From: a virus | Strand: one strand, 5' to 3' | Virus record (IMG/VR): IMGVR_UViG_3300031952_000074 | Location: 1 to 34,949 of that record | Length of the DNA stretch: 34,949 nucleotides | Shown: piece after piece, positions 8,711 to 15,511 of the stretch | How positions within the stretch are numbered: the first letter of the stretch is position 1 | Layout of the letters: the number at the start of each line of letters is the position of its first letter | The notes under the pieces: model-generated | The model's input: only the letters and a program-made list of their open reading frames with translations | What the model was told of the DNA's origin: nothing | Databases searched by the model: none | Program-made: the position numbers and the translations under genes

Positions 8711-8738
8711 AAGGCTTAAATACCCTCCCTACGGGGTA
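8711..8738 (+). promoter_or_regulatory. Early promoter with overlapping inverted repeat
   Basis: AAGGCTTAAATA (TATA core 8715-8722), 23 nt before ATG 8746. An inverted repeat, TACCC...GGGTA (about 8721-8738), overlaps the end of the TATA box and the start-site region and could be an operator. This promoter would drive the whole 8746-17804 operon. Confidence 0.65.
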
Positions 8739-8745
8739 GCTCCAA

Positions 8746-8826
8746 ATGGAACCGAGTCTGCACTTAATTCGGACTAAAAGTTTGTGTGAAAATTCTATAA
8801 GGATTCAGGGGGAGAGCCAACCATGA
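8746..8826 (+). CDS. Possible leaderless leader peptide
   Basis: A 26-codon frame starting at the ATG 23 nt after the TATA box, exactly where a leaderless mRNA would begin. It ends in a TGA that overlaps the next start (ATGA at 8823). The peptide MEPSLHLIRTK... has no known domain. Its role could be to couple translation into the first early gene. Short length makes the call uncertain. Confidence 0.4.
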   Translation: MEPSLHLIRTKSLCENSIRIQGESQP

Positions 8827-9227
8827 ACACCAAAACAAATGGTAACGTATTGGATGAGGCATGGAGGATCTGGCATGTCTTTGGACCCTATGTGAGAGGA
8901 AAAGGTACCGTAACTTGGGCCTCGATAGAACCGAAAATGATTGAGGTTGCTAAGGAAATCCTCAGAGCGGCAGAGCCGCAAATTCATCAGGAAGAAAACG
9001 AAAAGCAAGCGCCGATAATGACGGGCACCGAAGGACCAATCGACAATTTAGCGGACGAATTCATGGGCGCCCTCACCGGTCTTGACGGCCTTCAGGGAGA
9101 CATCATGGGGGAAGGTATCGAGGGCGGCGCGTCTATCGAAAAAGAAGTGGTCGCTGCAAAGGAGAGGATTGCACTGGCTCTCAATCTCTATGTGTCTGCC
9201 TGTTATCTGAAAGGTGAACAATCCTGA
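8823..9227 (+). CDS. Acidic early protein, unknown
   Basis: A 134-aa acidic protein with an SD (GGGGGAG). Residues 9-50 form helices with aromatic residues (WRIWHVFGPY). The middle is Gly/Asp/Glu-rich and the last 30 residues are helical and end near a Cys. It is the first full gene of the early operon, a place often taken by host-takeover proteins. I recognise no domain. Confidence 0.7.
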   Translation: MNTKTNGNVLDEAWRIWHVFGPYVRGKGTVTWASIEPKMIEVAKEILRAAEPQIHQEENEKQAPIMTGTEGPIDNLADEFMGALTGLDGLQGDIMGEGIEGGASIEKEVVAAKERIALALNLYVSACYLKGEQS

Positions 9228-9427
9228 AGACCAAGGATCTGATAAGACAAGTAGCCCTCCAGCATCCCCCGACCTGTGAATGGCACCTTGACCCGCCATG
9301 TTGCAAACCCGGAAGAACCCGCGTGAACTTCGAGGACGGTCCGGTAAATGTCTGTGATGACGCCGCCGAGGAGATCAAGAAATCTTGGCCGGACGCAATC
9401 TCGAATGAGGTTGAACTGAAATGGTGA
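9224..9427 (+). CDS. Small Cys-rich protein, non-standard start
   Basis: An open frame of 67 codons filling the gap between two genes. No ATG, GTG or TTG lies near its start; the best candidate is CTG 9224, overlapping the previous stop (CTGA), with AGGTGA at 9212-9217 as SD. C18, H21, C26, C27 and C44 could bind zinc. It overlaps the next gene by 7 nt. The exact start is uncertain, but the dense packing around it favours a real gene. Confidence 0.45.
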   Translation: MKTKDLIRQVALQHPPTCEWHLDPPCCKPGRTRVNFEDGPVNVCDDAAEEIKKSWPDAISNEVELKW

Positions 9428-9645
9428 GCGAAGTCCTAACAATCAAAGCGAAGCGGAAGGTATTGAAAGCGGCAGCAGTAATCTGGCAGGAATTATCCGT
9501 TTCGGGCTTGAATTTCTACAGCGAACTCACACTAAGCTATTTCGGTTATGATTACGATTGTTACAATGAGCTATTTTCAAGAACAGTCAAAGCGGCGAAA
9601 CGCATCTGCGAAGCGGCAGGTTACGAGGTGAGCAAGAAGCCATGA
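9421..9645 (+). CDS. Small helical early protein, paralogue of 29892 gene
   Basis: A 74-aa protein, mainly helical with an aromatic centre (LSYFGYDYDCYNELF). The C-terminus AKRICEAAGYEVSKKP matches AKAIVEAMGYEVKEKTKP of the gene at 29892-30089, so the two are probably paralogues. Overlaps both neighbours. Function unknown. Confidence 0.65.
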   Translation: MVSEVLTIKAKRKVLKAAAVIWQELSVSGLNFYSELTLSYFGYDYDCYNELFSRTVKAAKRICEAAGYEVSKKP

Positions 9646-9914
9646 ACCCGAGGTCTGAGAAGTTGCTGAGGATGGCTGCGGAGAAGTTCAGGGAGTGCTC
9701 CAATCCTTTCGACACCGACGTTCTCATAGAGCATGACATAACTGCCAGCGAATGCTACGACCTGAGCCAGTCCATCGCTCACGCCATAGATTTCTTCGTG
9801 AGAAATCACGAGCAGTTCTTGAAGCAATACGCGGAGATCATCGCAGTTCATGTTGTGGAGGAGTTGAGGAAGGATGCGGAGGCTGCACGGGCTGAGGTGG
9901 TGAGCGAGCCATGA
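9642..9914 (+). CDS. Helical early protein, unknown
   Basis: A 90-aa protein, almost all helix, beginning MNPRSEKLLRMAAEKF and ending in an acidic/Ala-rich helix. ATGA overlaps on both sides. It may be a distant relative of its helical neighbour at 9421. No functional motif. Confidence 0.65.
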   Translation: MNPRSEKLLRMAAEKFRECSNPFDTDVLIEHDITASECYDLSQSIAHAIDFFVRNHEQFLKQYAEIIAVHVVEELRKDAEAARAEVVSEP

Positions 9915-10150
9915 CTGAGAAGGAGAGCGCGGTCAGCAGGGTCAAATTAGGCATATGTTGTTATTGCAGTAAGCCACTCTTCGACTATCACACGATAATC
10001 TGCATAGATGCTCTCAAGGACAGAGCTGCACATCTCGGTTGCTGGAATAAGTCGGGAGATTTCATACCTCCGCCAAGACGGACTATTAACAGAAAGCCAT
10101 TCGTCGTGCGCGACCTTGAGGCGAACCAGAAGGAGGTGAGTGAGCCATGA
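9911..10150 (+). CDS. Zinc-finger miniprotein
   Basis: A 79-aa protein with C16, C17, C19, C31, H41 and C44, followed by a basic Pro/Arg tail (PPPRRTINRK). The layout suggests one treble-clef-like zinc site. Overlaps both neighbours by ATGA. Could bind nucleic acid; not proven. Confidence 0.65.
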   Translation: MTEKESAVSRVKLGICCYCSKPLFDYHTIICIDALKDRAAHLGCWNKSGDFIPPPRRTINRKPFVVRDLEANQKEVSEP

Positions 10151-10350
10151 CTAAGACTAATCGGAAGAAGTCTGAGGAGCACGGCTTACCTAGTCTGTCT
10201 TTGGTTGCTGGGTACATTGCGGTCAAGGAACTTGGCCGACTGGAAGATAGTGTGGAAGTGCTCGCAAGACTAGGATATGGCAATGCTGAGATCGCCACGA
10301 TCTGCAATACCACAGCGAGGAAGGTGAAGGGGGTGAAAATTGAAAGATGA
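10147..10350 (+). CDS. Small HTH DNA-binding protein
   Basis: A 67-aa protein with a basic N-terminus. The C-terminal half, VLARLGYGNAEIATICN then TTARKVKGVK, fits a helix-turn-helix as in sigma region-4 or transposase-like HTHs: Y/A-x-x-EIA followed by a recognition helix. A candidate regulator of viral transcription because it is early and small. Confidence 0.65.
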   Translation: MTKTNRKKSEEHGLPSLSLVAGYIAVKELGRLEDSVEVLARLGYGNAEIATICNTTARKVKGVKIER

Positions 10351-10589
10351 AAGAATTGAATGATCTCAATACCGCCAGTTACGAAATCGAATCGTTACTT
10401 GACGATTGGAAGAATCACGAGGAGGTTCGCGGCCTCTGCAAGAAGCGCGGGTATTCGCTTGAGAATCTGAAAGCCGTTCTGAAGTTCACCAACAAGAAGA
10501 TAGACCAGTTAGAAGTAGAAGAGAGACTGTCCGAGACCAAGCGTCGTTTGCAGTTGGTGGACAAGGCGGGGTACAAGGAGGGCGACTAA
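10347..10589 (+). CDS. Helical coiled-coil early protein
   Basis: An 80-aa, highly charged helical protein; residues about 45-75 (KKIDQLEVEERLSETKRRLQ) look like a coiled coil. Overlaps the HTH gene by 4 nt and could be its partner. No known family. Confidence 0.6.
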   Translation: MKELNDLNTASYEIESLLDDWKNHEEVRGLCKKRGYSLENLKAVLKFTNKKIDQLEVEERLSETKRRLQLVDKAGYKEGD

Positions 10590-10592
10590 GAA

Positions 10593-10724
10593 ATGAGCAA
10601 GGACGAAGAGAACATTCTGAACGAGGGTCAGGACCTCGTTCTGAACGACGAGTGGGACGAAGGGGACTGGGACGAGGAGGACGACGAGGAAGGCGAGGGG
10701 TTGTCCGGAGGGGTGGGACGATGA
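10593..10724 (+). CDS. Very acidic miniprotein
   Basis: A 43-aa protein with a C-terminal Asp/Glu/Trp block (residues about 19-34, nearly all D, E, W, G). Such DNA-mimic-like composition is seen in small phage inhibitors of DNA-binding proteins, but composition alone does not prove that role. ATGA overlap with the next gene. Confidence 0.5.
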   Translation: MSKDEENILNEGQDLVLNDEWDEGDWDEEDDEEGEGLSGGVGR

Positions 10725-10897
10725 AGCTGTGTCCGCTCCTTCGTGAAAGGTCTCTGTCGTCTTCGGGGGGAGAAGTCACGAACGGAATCGAGTGCTTGGG
10801 CGAAAGATGTGCTTGGTGGTGTGTCGTGAATCAAGAATGCTCGATATTGAATGTTGCTCGGGCTCTAGACAAAATGAACGAGAGGCGGCCAGAATGA
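10721..10897 (+). CDS. Cys-rich miniprotein (C-x4-C, WW type)
   Basis: A 58-aa protein with C4, C25, C30, C34 and C40; the core is ECLGERCAWWC. The gene at 13599 has the same order (CP near the start, then C-x4-C followed by W), so they appear to be paralogues or a small family seen in phages. Overlaps both neighbours by ATGA. Probably a metal or Fe-S site; function unknown. Confidence 0.6.
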   Translation: MKLCPLLRERSLSSSGGEVTNGIECLGERCAWWCVVNQECSILNVARALDKMNERRPE

Positions 10898-11037
10898 CCG
10901 AGGTTGCTTGTCCGCTTGAGTGGAGATGCACTGGTTATCCAGTAAAGTGTTCTGAGTGCAAACACAACGAAGTGGGAGATTACTATGAACCGCGTCCGCT
11001 AGTGTCGCAACGAGTGAGAGTGAGGCAGAAGAAATGA
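10894..11037 (+). CDS. Zinc-finger miniprotein
   Basis: A 47-aa protein with C6, C12, C19 and C22 and a basic C-terminus (RVRVRQKK). ATGA overlaps on both sides. Probably one zinc site; could bind nucleic acid. Confidence 0.55.
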   Translation: MTEVACPLEWRCTGYPVKCSECKHNEVGDYYEPRPLVSQRVRVRQKK

Positions 11038-11513
11038 AATGCGATAGTTGCGGCAAAGTCGAGGCACACCCAATCTGTATTGATTGCTTCCTAAAAGAGA
11101 TGAATCCACTTCTGAAAAGCGAGGGCGTCGTTATAGCTACACCTGAGAATCCAATTAAGTGTGGAAGATTCTATCAAGACAAGGGCGCTGGCGCGGTCGA
11201 TCCGGTTCCGATAGCGGAGATTCACCTTCGGGCCTTGCAGATGCTCAAGATGATTTGCGCCTTTGACGAGGATTCTGCTGCCCCCATGTATTACATCAGG
11301 AAAGAACTGGCTTGGCGTGGAATGAACCTTTCGAGCGGAACCGTGAGTGGGAGACTTTCGGAACTGAAGGGCATGGGATATTCCGATTTTGTAATGAAGC
11401 CATTAACCGAGTGGAACCCAGAAACACACAGAACCGAATTCGGGGTCAAACCATTCCACTGGATCACGTCGAAGGGCTTGGAGTTGCTCAAGGAGAAGGT
11501 CGAGGCAAAATGA
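11034..11513 (+). CDS. Zinc ribbon + winged-helix regulator
   Basis: A 159-aa protein. C3, C6, C15 and C18 form an N-terminal zinc knuckle. Residues about 62-155 look like a winged helix: IHLRALQMLKMICAF, a recognition segment around SGTVSGRLSELKGMGY, and a beta wing (HRTEFGVKPFHWITSKGLELL). Zinc plus wHTH is common among archaeal transcription factors. Early position makes it a candidate regulator of the late motif. Inference only. Confidence 0.7.
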   Translation: MKCDSCGKVEAHPICIDCFLKEMNPLLKSEGVVIATPENPIKCGRFYQDKGAGAVDPVPIAEIHLRALQMLKMICAFDEDSAAPMYYIRKELAWRGMNLSSGTVSGRLSELKGMGYSDFVMKPLTEWNPETHRTEFGVKPFHWITSKGLELLKEKVEAK

Positions 11514-11671
11514 TTTGCGACTGGTGTGGAAAATCAATCGAGGGGAACTATTTCGAGATTCACTCTTGCTCGGTAATGGAAGAAAAGACGGTGAGTTTCA
11601 ATCCACGCTTCTATCACTCTGAATGTTTCATGGAATGGAATCTCGTCGAAAGGAATCGTGAGAGAAAATGA
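11510..11671 (+). CDS. Zinc-finger miniprotein
   Basis: A 53-aa protein with C3-x-x-C6, C20 and H36-x-x-C39 (FYHSECF), a treble-clef/LIM-like ligand pattern. ATGA overlaps with both neighbours. Function unknown. Confidence 0.6.
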   Translation: MICDWCGKSIEGNYFEIHSCSVMEEKTVSFNPRFYHSECFMEWNLVERNRERK

Positions 11672-12081
11672 GACAACCAATCGCCAAGGAGTTCAACTTG
11701 GTCGAGCAGAAGCTGTTCAAGGCACTCGCGGACATCGGCGCACGATGCTTCCTGACGCAACAACCCATAAAGATCAGCGAGGATAGGGGTTACAGGGCAG
11801 ACTTCCTGTTCTATTCCGTTGATCCGGGATTGGTTGTCGAGGTAGATGGTGAATTCTGGCACAATCGGACGGTGGGGCAGAGGAAGAAAACAGAGGTCAA
11901 ACGCGAGGATCTGGAAGCCAAGGGCCTGAAAGTCCTGACGTTCACGGATAAAGAGGTCAACAAGGACGCCCTAGGTGTGGCCGGAAAGGTCCTCGAAGAA
12001 CTAAAGCGTCTCTGGAAAGCCATGCCGTTCAAGAACGAGTTCTACAAGCCTTGGAAGGAGGAATCCAGCTATGTCACCTGA
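11668..12081 (+). CDS. DUF559 / Vsr-like PD-(D/E)xK endonuclease
   Basis: A 137-aa protein. R43-A-D45 followed by LVVEVDGEFWH (E58, D60, W64, H65) and a K/R-rich helix, then a GLKVLTFTD strand, is the pattern of the DUF559 group related to very-short-patch repair nucleases. D45 and the E58-x-D60 pair are the likely metal-binding residues. Full length for a stand-alone domain. It could nick DNA in repair, recombination or host DNA degradation; its substrate cannot be read from the sequence. The next gene starts 11 nt before its end. Confidence 0.75.
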   Translation: MRQPIAKEFNLVEQKLFKALADIGARCFLTQQPIKISEDRGYRADFLFYSVDPGLVVEVDGEFWHNRTVGQRKKTEVKREDLEAKGLKVLTFTDKEVNKDALGVAGKVLEELKRLWKAMPFKNEFYKPWKEESSYVT

Positions 12082-12382
12082 AATGACCGAAGACGAGGCA
12101 AAGGTACTAGGGGGTAGGCCAGAAGATGCCAGTTTATCGCAACTATCCGAGACTTCGCCGGACGCCGTGGACTTGGAAGGGAGTTCCCGTGGAGTTTCCG
12201 TGGATACCGGAGAGGTTCGAGTCCAACTGCCTATCGGCCTGAAAGACGACATTGAACTGATTGTGGTCTATCTCAAGCGCTGGAAGACCATCGCCGAATT
12301 CGTCAGGTTCGCGCTGTTGAATGAAGTCAAACGATGGATTAGGGAAGCATTGCGCAAGAAGAAGGAGGCCGAAAGCGAATGA
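12071..12382 (+). CDS. Ribbon-helix-helix DNA-binding protein
   Basis: A 103-aa protein. An acidic, disordered N-terminal half is followed by VRVQLPIGLKDDIELIV and KTIAEFVRFALLNEVKRWI (about residues 49-95): a beta strand and two helices typical of RHH/CopG repressors, then a Lys/Glu-rich tail. Such dimers bind short palindromes, so this is a candidate reader of CTAATTAG or of the early operator. Confidence 0.7.
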   Translation: MSPEMTEDEAKVLGGRPEDASLSQLSETSPDAVDLEGSSRGVSVDTGEVRVQLPIGLKDDIELIVVYLKRWKTIAEFVRFALLNEVKRWIREALRKKKEAESE

Positions 12383-12681
12383 CCTTGGAGATTCTCTGGG
12401 GGTTAGTTCTTCTCTTCTTCGTCTGTCTGGGCCTTCTTACTTTGCTTGCCCTAATTGTCGCAACTTGCTCGCGGCCAAGCCGTGTCAATAGCAGTTGCGG
12501 TTCTGGCTTGCGCCGCCGGGTTCTTGGAGGAGAAACAGGAATGAGATGTCCCAAGTGCGGGGATGAAGAAATGTTCAGGATTGTAGCTTTGCATCATATT
12601 GATGAGATTGACCTTGAAACTGGAAGAATATACCCGCTTGGCAAGGTTTCGTTGAAGGTGAGGGCGAAAGACGATGTGTGA
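12379..12681 (+). CDS. Membrane anchor with C-terminal zinc-ribbon half (or two genes)
   Basis: A 100-aa frame: a strong hydrophobic segment at about 5-30, a basic linker, then MRCPKCGDEEMFRIV. An internal ATG at 12541 has its own SD (GGAGG, about 12524-12529), so the last 46 aa (CPKC type) may also, or only, be made as a separate protein. The 12379 start is supported by an ATGA overlap with the previous gene. Confidence 0.5.
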   Translation: MTLEILWGLVLLFFVCLGLLTLLALIVATCSRPSRVNSSCGSGLRRRVLGGETGMRCPKCGDEEMFRIVALHHIDEIDLETGRIYPLGKVSLKVRAKDDV

Positions 12682-12883
12682 TCATTTCAAACTGGAGCGC
12701 GACCCGCAACGGCCCTGGCTCTGGGTCTGTCCGGACTGCCTCAAGCGGGGTGTCTGGAAAGAAGAGGCCGAAGAAACTAAGGGTTCGGTCAGGATCATAG
12801 AGTTGGACCCGCCAGTCCGGTTGCCTAAAGGGACGTATTTGTTTGATGATGAGGGCAATTTTTTCATCAAAGGTGAGGACTGA
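12674..12883 (+). CDS. Zinc-binding miniprotein
   Basis: A 69-aa protein with C2-x-H4 and C19-x-x-C22 (WVCPDC), then a beta-rich C-terminus. Overlaps the previous gene by 8 nt. Function unknown. Confidence 0.6.
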   Translation: MCDHFKLERDPQRPWLWVCPDCLKRGVWKEEAEETKGSVRIIELDPPVRLPKGTYLFDDEGNFFIKGED

Positions 12884-12884
12884 A

Positions 12885-13130
12885 ATGTTCTGGCTTTACG
12901 TCTGGAAGTATCAAGAGGTGGAAGCATATTCAGCTGGGAGAACCGTGACCATTATTGGAAAGGGAGATATTCCATTTCTTCCAGTTGGGGCATGGCAATC
13001 TTCTGGGTTCGAGAGGGTAGACGAACACAAGTGGATACTAACGAGAAGACAGGCCCAGAAATTGGCGCTTGACCTTCAGAGAGTATTGAATTCAACTAAG
13101 CATAAACGAAAAGGGGGTAAGAAACAATGA
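12885..13130 (+). CDS. Unknown early protein
   Basis: An 81-aa protein. ATG 12885 is preferred because of the SD AGGTGAGG (12871-12878) and because it follows the previous stop by one base. Beta-rich with many aromatics at the start (FWLYVWKYQ), a helix with RRQAQKLALDLQ, and a basic tail (KHKRKGGKKQ). No family recognised. Confidence 0.6.
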   Translation: MFWLYVWKYQEVEAYSAGRTVTIIGKGDIPFLPVGAWQSSGFERVDEHKWILTRRQAQKLALDLQRVLNSTKHKRKGGKKQ

Positions 13131-13423
13131 ACACCAAAGATCACGCGAAGGCTCTGGCCGTCCTGAAGACATTGTCGAAAAATGACCTTGTGCAGATTGA
13201 GTTGATAGATCACTATGACATGGAGGGGCGCGTGACCGTTCCCGAAGCAATCAAGGACGCAAACGAAAATCCAATGACGATTACGACAAATGGCTACTAT
13301 CAGAGTCACGACGGAAATTTCATCTGGATCTCAGAGGAGGAAGCAACAGAAGGCAAGGAGAACCAAGTCCGGGTTCGACTAGCAAGATACCTCATTCGAG
13401 TTACGAGGTTGAAAGAGGCATGA
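13127..13423 (+). CDS. Unknown early protein
   Basis: A 98-aa protein: N-terminal helix (DHAKALAVLKTLSKND), then beta strands with a Tyr-rich loop and a basic last strand (VRVRLARYLIRVTRL). ATGA overlaps at both ends. No motif that indicates function. Confidence 0.6.
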   Translation: MNTKDHAKALAVLKTLSKNDLVQIELIDHYDMEGRVTVPEAIKDANENPMTITTNGYYQSHDGNFIWISEEEATEGKENQVRVRLARYLIRVTRLKEA

Positions 13424-13602
13424 ACAAGAACATCAAGAAGACGATAACGTGGAACGCCTTCGCTACTATTGCCTCGTCCACCGTCTATTACCTAGCCACT
13501 GGAACATTCGCCGTGATCGCCTATGTCGTCGTGATGAACTTCGTGATCTTTCCGGTCTGCTACTACCTTCACGAAAAGCTATGGGAGGGTGAATCGAAAT
13601 GA
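13420..13602 (+). CDS. DUF2061 membrane protein
   Basis: A 60-aa protein with the DUF2061 pattern: K(K)TITWN near the start, two hydrophobic helices with ATGTFAVIAYV, and the closing YYLHEKLWE signature. The family is found as small stand-alone membrane proteins and as part of larger proteins; its role is not established. ATGA overlaps on both sides. Confidence 0.75.
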   Translation: MNKNIKKTITWNAFATIASSTVYYLATGTFAVIAYVVVMNFVIFPVCYYLHEKLWEGESK

Positions 13603-13766
13603 CCTCGCGGGGAATATGTCCAGCGCTTTCGGTTCTGCTTCCTGATGGAATTGTTATGAGGATATGCTTTGGCTCTAAGTGTGAACATTGGCGACCTAAG
13701 AAAGACTACTGCCATTATCAGGTCGTCTTGTACGGAAAGATGGTGGATGGCGTGGAGGAGGACTGA
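13599..13766 (+). CDS. Cys-rich miniprotein (C-x4-C type), paralogue of 10721 gene
   Basis: A 55-aa protein with C7, C23, C28 and C38. ICP near the N-terminus and CFGSKCEHW match CPLL and CLGERCAWW of the 10721 gene. Start ATG 13599 overlaps the previous stop (ATGA). Likely metal binding; function unknown. Confidence 0.6.
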   Translation: MTSRGICPALSVLLPDGIVMRICFGSKCEHWRPKKDYCHYQVVLYGKMVDGVEED

Positions 13767-13767
13767 G

Positions 13768-13989
13768 TTGGTTCTAACGCTCCTTAGAATAGTCGAGTGG
13801 AAGGACTACATCCCAACCATCTATCGAATAGTGCCAGCCAAGCATAAAATCATCTTTCTTCCAGATGGAGGATTAGACTTCAACCCGCCGTTACCTCCCA
13901 TACAGGTTCCTGAGGATGAAGATATGCCCGAAGTTGAATATGTCTGGATCGAAGAAGTAGGACCGCGTGCATGGAGAGGGAAGGACTGA
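13768..13989 (+). CDS. Unknown small protein, TTG start
   Basis: A 73-aa protein. TTG 13768 follows the previous stop by one base and has the SD GGAGGAGG. A longer upstream frame (from 13669) is rejected because it would overlap the 13599 gene almost entirely. Pro-rich middle (NPPLPPIQVPED) and an acidic C-terminal part. No domain recognised. Confidence 0.5.
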   Translation: MVLTLLRIVEWKDYIPTIYRIVPAKHKIIFLPDGGLDFNPPLPPIQVPEDEDMPEVEYVWIEEVGPRAWRGKD

Positions 13990-13990
13990 G

Positions 13991-14266
13991 TTGACCGAAT
14001 CACCTGTGGCCGACTCTGCCCCTCCCGTCTATTGCCCCCAGTGCGGGAACAAGCTGACCTATCATCCGCAAGTCATGGATGCCTATCGAGAGGGAAAAGG
14101 CCCCTATGCTCAGGGCGGGGTTCGCTGCAAGAAGTGCGACAGTTTGTTCTGGCTCGATGGCGACAAGTTGGTCTTGAATACCTCATCAGAAAATATCGCA
14201 GAAATTAGAGACCGTGATGGACAGACGAAAGAGTTGTTGGAGCAATGGCGGAAATCAAAGAAGTAA
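13991..14266 (+). CDS. Zinc-ribbon protein, TTG start
   Basis: A 91-aa protein. TTG 13991 lies 1 nt after the previous stop. C15-x-x-C18 (YCPQCGN) and C46-x-x-C49 (RCKKCDSLFW) form a zinc ribbon; the C-terminus is a charged helix. The next gene begins 22 nt before its end. Probably binds nucleic acid or protein. Confidence 0.65.
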   Translation: MTESPVADSAPPVYCPQCGNKLTYHPQVMDAYREGKGPYAQGGVRCKKCDSLFWLDGDKLVLNTSSENIAEIRDRDGQTKELLEQWRKSKK

Positions 14267-15030
14267 GTTTAGAGGACATCCTTCCACCGGAGAAGGACTT
14301 CAGGGAAGAAGAAGATCCCGAACATCTCCGGTTCATCGCGCAGTCTGTCCTGACTGAAGGAGGGAAATTGAGGCGGCCTATTGACGTGCGAAGGAAAGAC
14401 GGCAAGTATCAGATCCTCACTGGGCAGGGATTGACGCGCTATCAGGCGTTGCTCAGTGTCAGGCCCAAGATCGAGACGACCTTGGTGGCGATTCACGAAC
14501 TGGACGACCCTCATGCGGCGGCCTATGGCTTGGGCGAGGACGCGGCGACAAAGCAACACACACCGAAGGAAAAGGGCAACTGGGTCCGCTACATCTTGGA
14601 TCAATATGGCGTTACTATCGATTGGGTTGCTAGCACGACTGGGATTCCGAATAGCACGATAGACTTTTGGCTCGGTAAAACAAAAGACGAAACTGTCTCT
14701 CAACTTAATAAGGAACCCCAGACGCTCGAAGAACTTTATCAGGACGAAACCGAAGACGAGAAACGCGCCAAATCGAGACTGTTTGACGCCATAGTTGGAG
14801 ATTTCAAGGACAAACTCGATGGCTTTTGTGAAGAGAAACATCTGAAGCCCATAGTGGCTCTAAACCAAGTGTTAGGGAACGGATTCAGGTCTTTGGAACT
14901 GATAACCTTGGAAGCCACGCTCAGGCCAAAGCAATCCCGCATCGAGAAATTCATGGCCGAAAAGAAGGTGGGCCTCGTGGCACTAATCAGTCAGGCGGTC
15001 GAGGTGCTTCTGACAGAGGAGGGATTCTAA
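14245..15030 (+). CDS. ParB/KorB-like nuclease-domain DNA-binding protein
   Basis: A 261-aa protein. Residues 1-95 match a ParB/Srx domain: VSLEDILPPEKDFRE, RRPIDVRRKDGKYQILTG, and GLTRYQALLSV in place of the usual GERRxxA. Residues about 105-150 form a KorB-like HTH (VTIDWVASTTGIPNSTIDFWL). The last 110 residues are helical. Phage ParB-like proteins act in partition, transcription control or as nucleases. No ParA is present, so partition is unlikely on this evidence; a DNA-binding or replication-linked role is more plausible. Confidence 0.75.
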   Translation: MAEIKEVSLEDILPPEKDFREEEDPEHLRFIAQSVLTEGGKLRRPIDVRRKDGKYQILTGQGLTRYQALLSVRPKIETTLVAIHELDDPHAAAYGLGEDAATKQHTPKEKGNWVRYILDQYGVTIDWVASTTGIPNSTIDFWLGKTKDETVSQLNKEPQTLEELYQDETEDEKRAKSRLFDAIVGDFKDKLDGFCEEKHLKPIVALNQVLGNGFRSLELITLEATLRPKQSRIEKFMAEKKVGLVALISQAVEVLLTEEGF

Positions 15031-15048
15031 AGGAGGTGAAAACTGAAG

Positions 15049-15288
15049 ATGACTAAGAAGAAAAGTCTCAAAGAGAGGATATTGAAAGAGATGATGGTTC
15101 CACAGCTAAAGTTCCCGCGCGATTTCAAACCTTGGGGCGGAGAGCCGCTTGGTGTTCAAGAAATACAGGAGATGCTCGATAAAGGCGGCTGCTTATGTGG
15201 GAACACTCTCGTTATTGACTTGGGCGAGGATTGGGGTTGGGGCATAGCGACGCTCGACTGGATTCAAAAGAAGGCGAACCAGAAATGA
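15049..15288 (+). CDS. Unknown early protein
   Basis: A 79-aa protein with a strong AGGAGGTGA upstream, though about 10 nt from the ATG. Basic helical N-terminus, a CLC pair in the centre and a Trp-rich end (EDWGWGIATLDWIQKK). No family recognised. Confidence 0.55.
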   Translation: MTKKKSLKERILKEMMVPQLKFPRDFKPWGGEPLGVQEIQEMLDKGGCLCGNTLVIDLGEDWGWGIATLDWIQKKANQK

Positions 15289-15506
15289 GTCTCGATTCGG
15301 TCTTTGACTACATCCGGCACGAACTGCCAACCTTGGGTTATGATGTGACCTGGGGCGGGAGTGTAGCTGGTGCTAAGGGGAGACTTGGTCAAGCCGTGGA
15401 AGAGAGGACCACCCAGGGGACGAGGGACAAGTTACTTCGCGCTGCCGTCCTGACGGTTCGTGCGATCTTGGAGCTTGAGAAAATTGGGGCGGTTGTTGGT
15501 GACTAG
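15285..15506 (+). CDS. Unknown helical protein
   Basis: A 73-aa protein beginning at ATG 15285 (ATGA overlap with the previous stop). Helices with a Gly-rich loop (WGGSVAGAKGRLGQ) and a long hydrophobic C-terminal helix. No known domain. Confidence 0.55.
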   Translation: MSLDSVFDYIRHELPTLGYDVTWGGSVAGAKGRLGQAVEERTTQGTRDKLLRAAVLTVRAILELEKIGAVVGD

Positions 15507-15511
15507 ATGAA

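Noticed and set aside
13669-13767. Longer version of the 13768 gene
   Set aside because: The extension lies almost wholly inside the 13599 gene in another frame; the TTG at 13768 has an SD and follows that gene's stop.
14245-15030. Plasmid-style ParAB partition system
   Set aside because: Only a ParB-like protein is present, with no ParA and no obvious parS array next to it.
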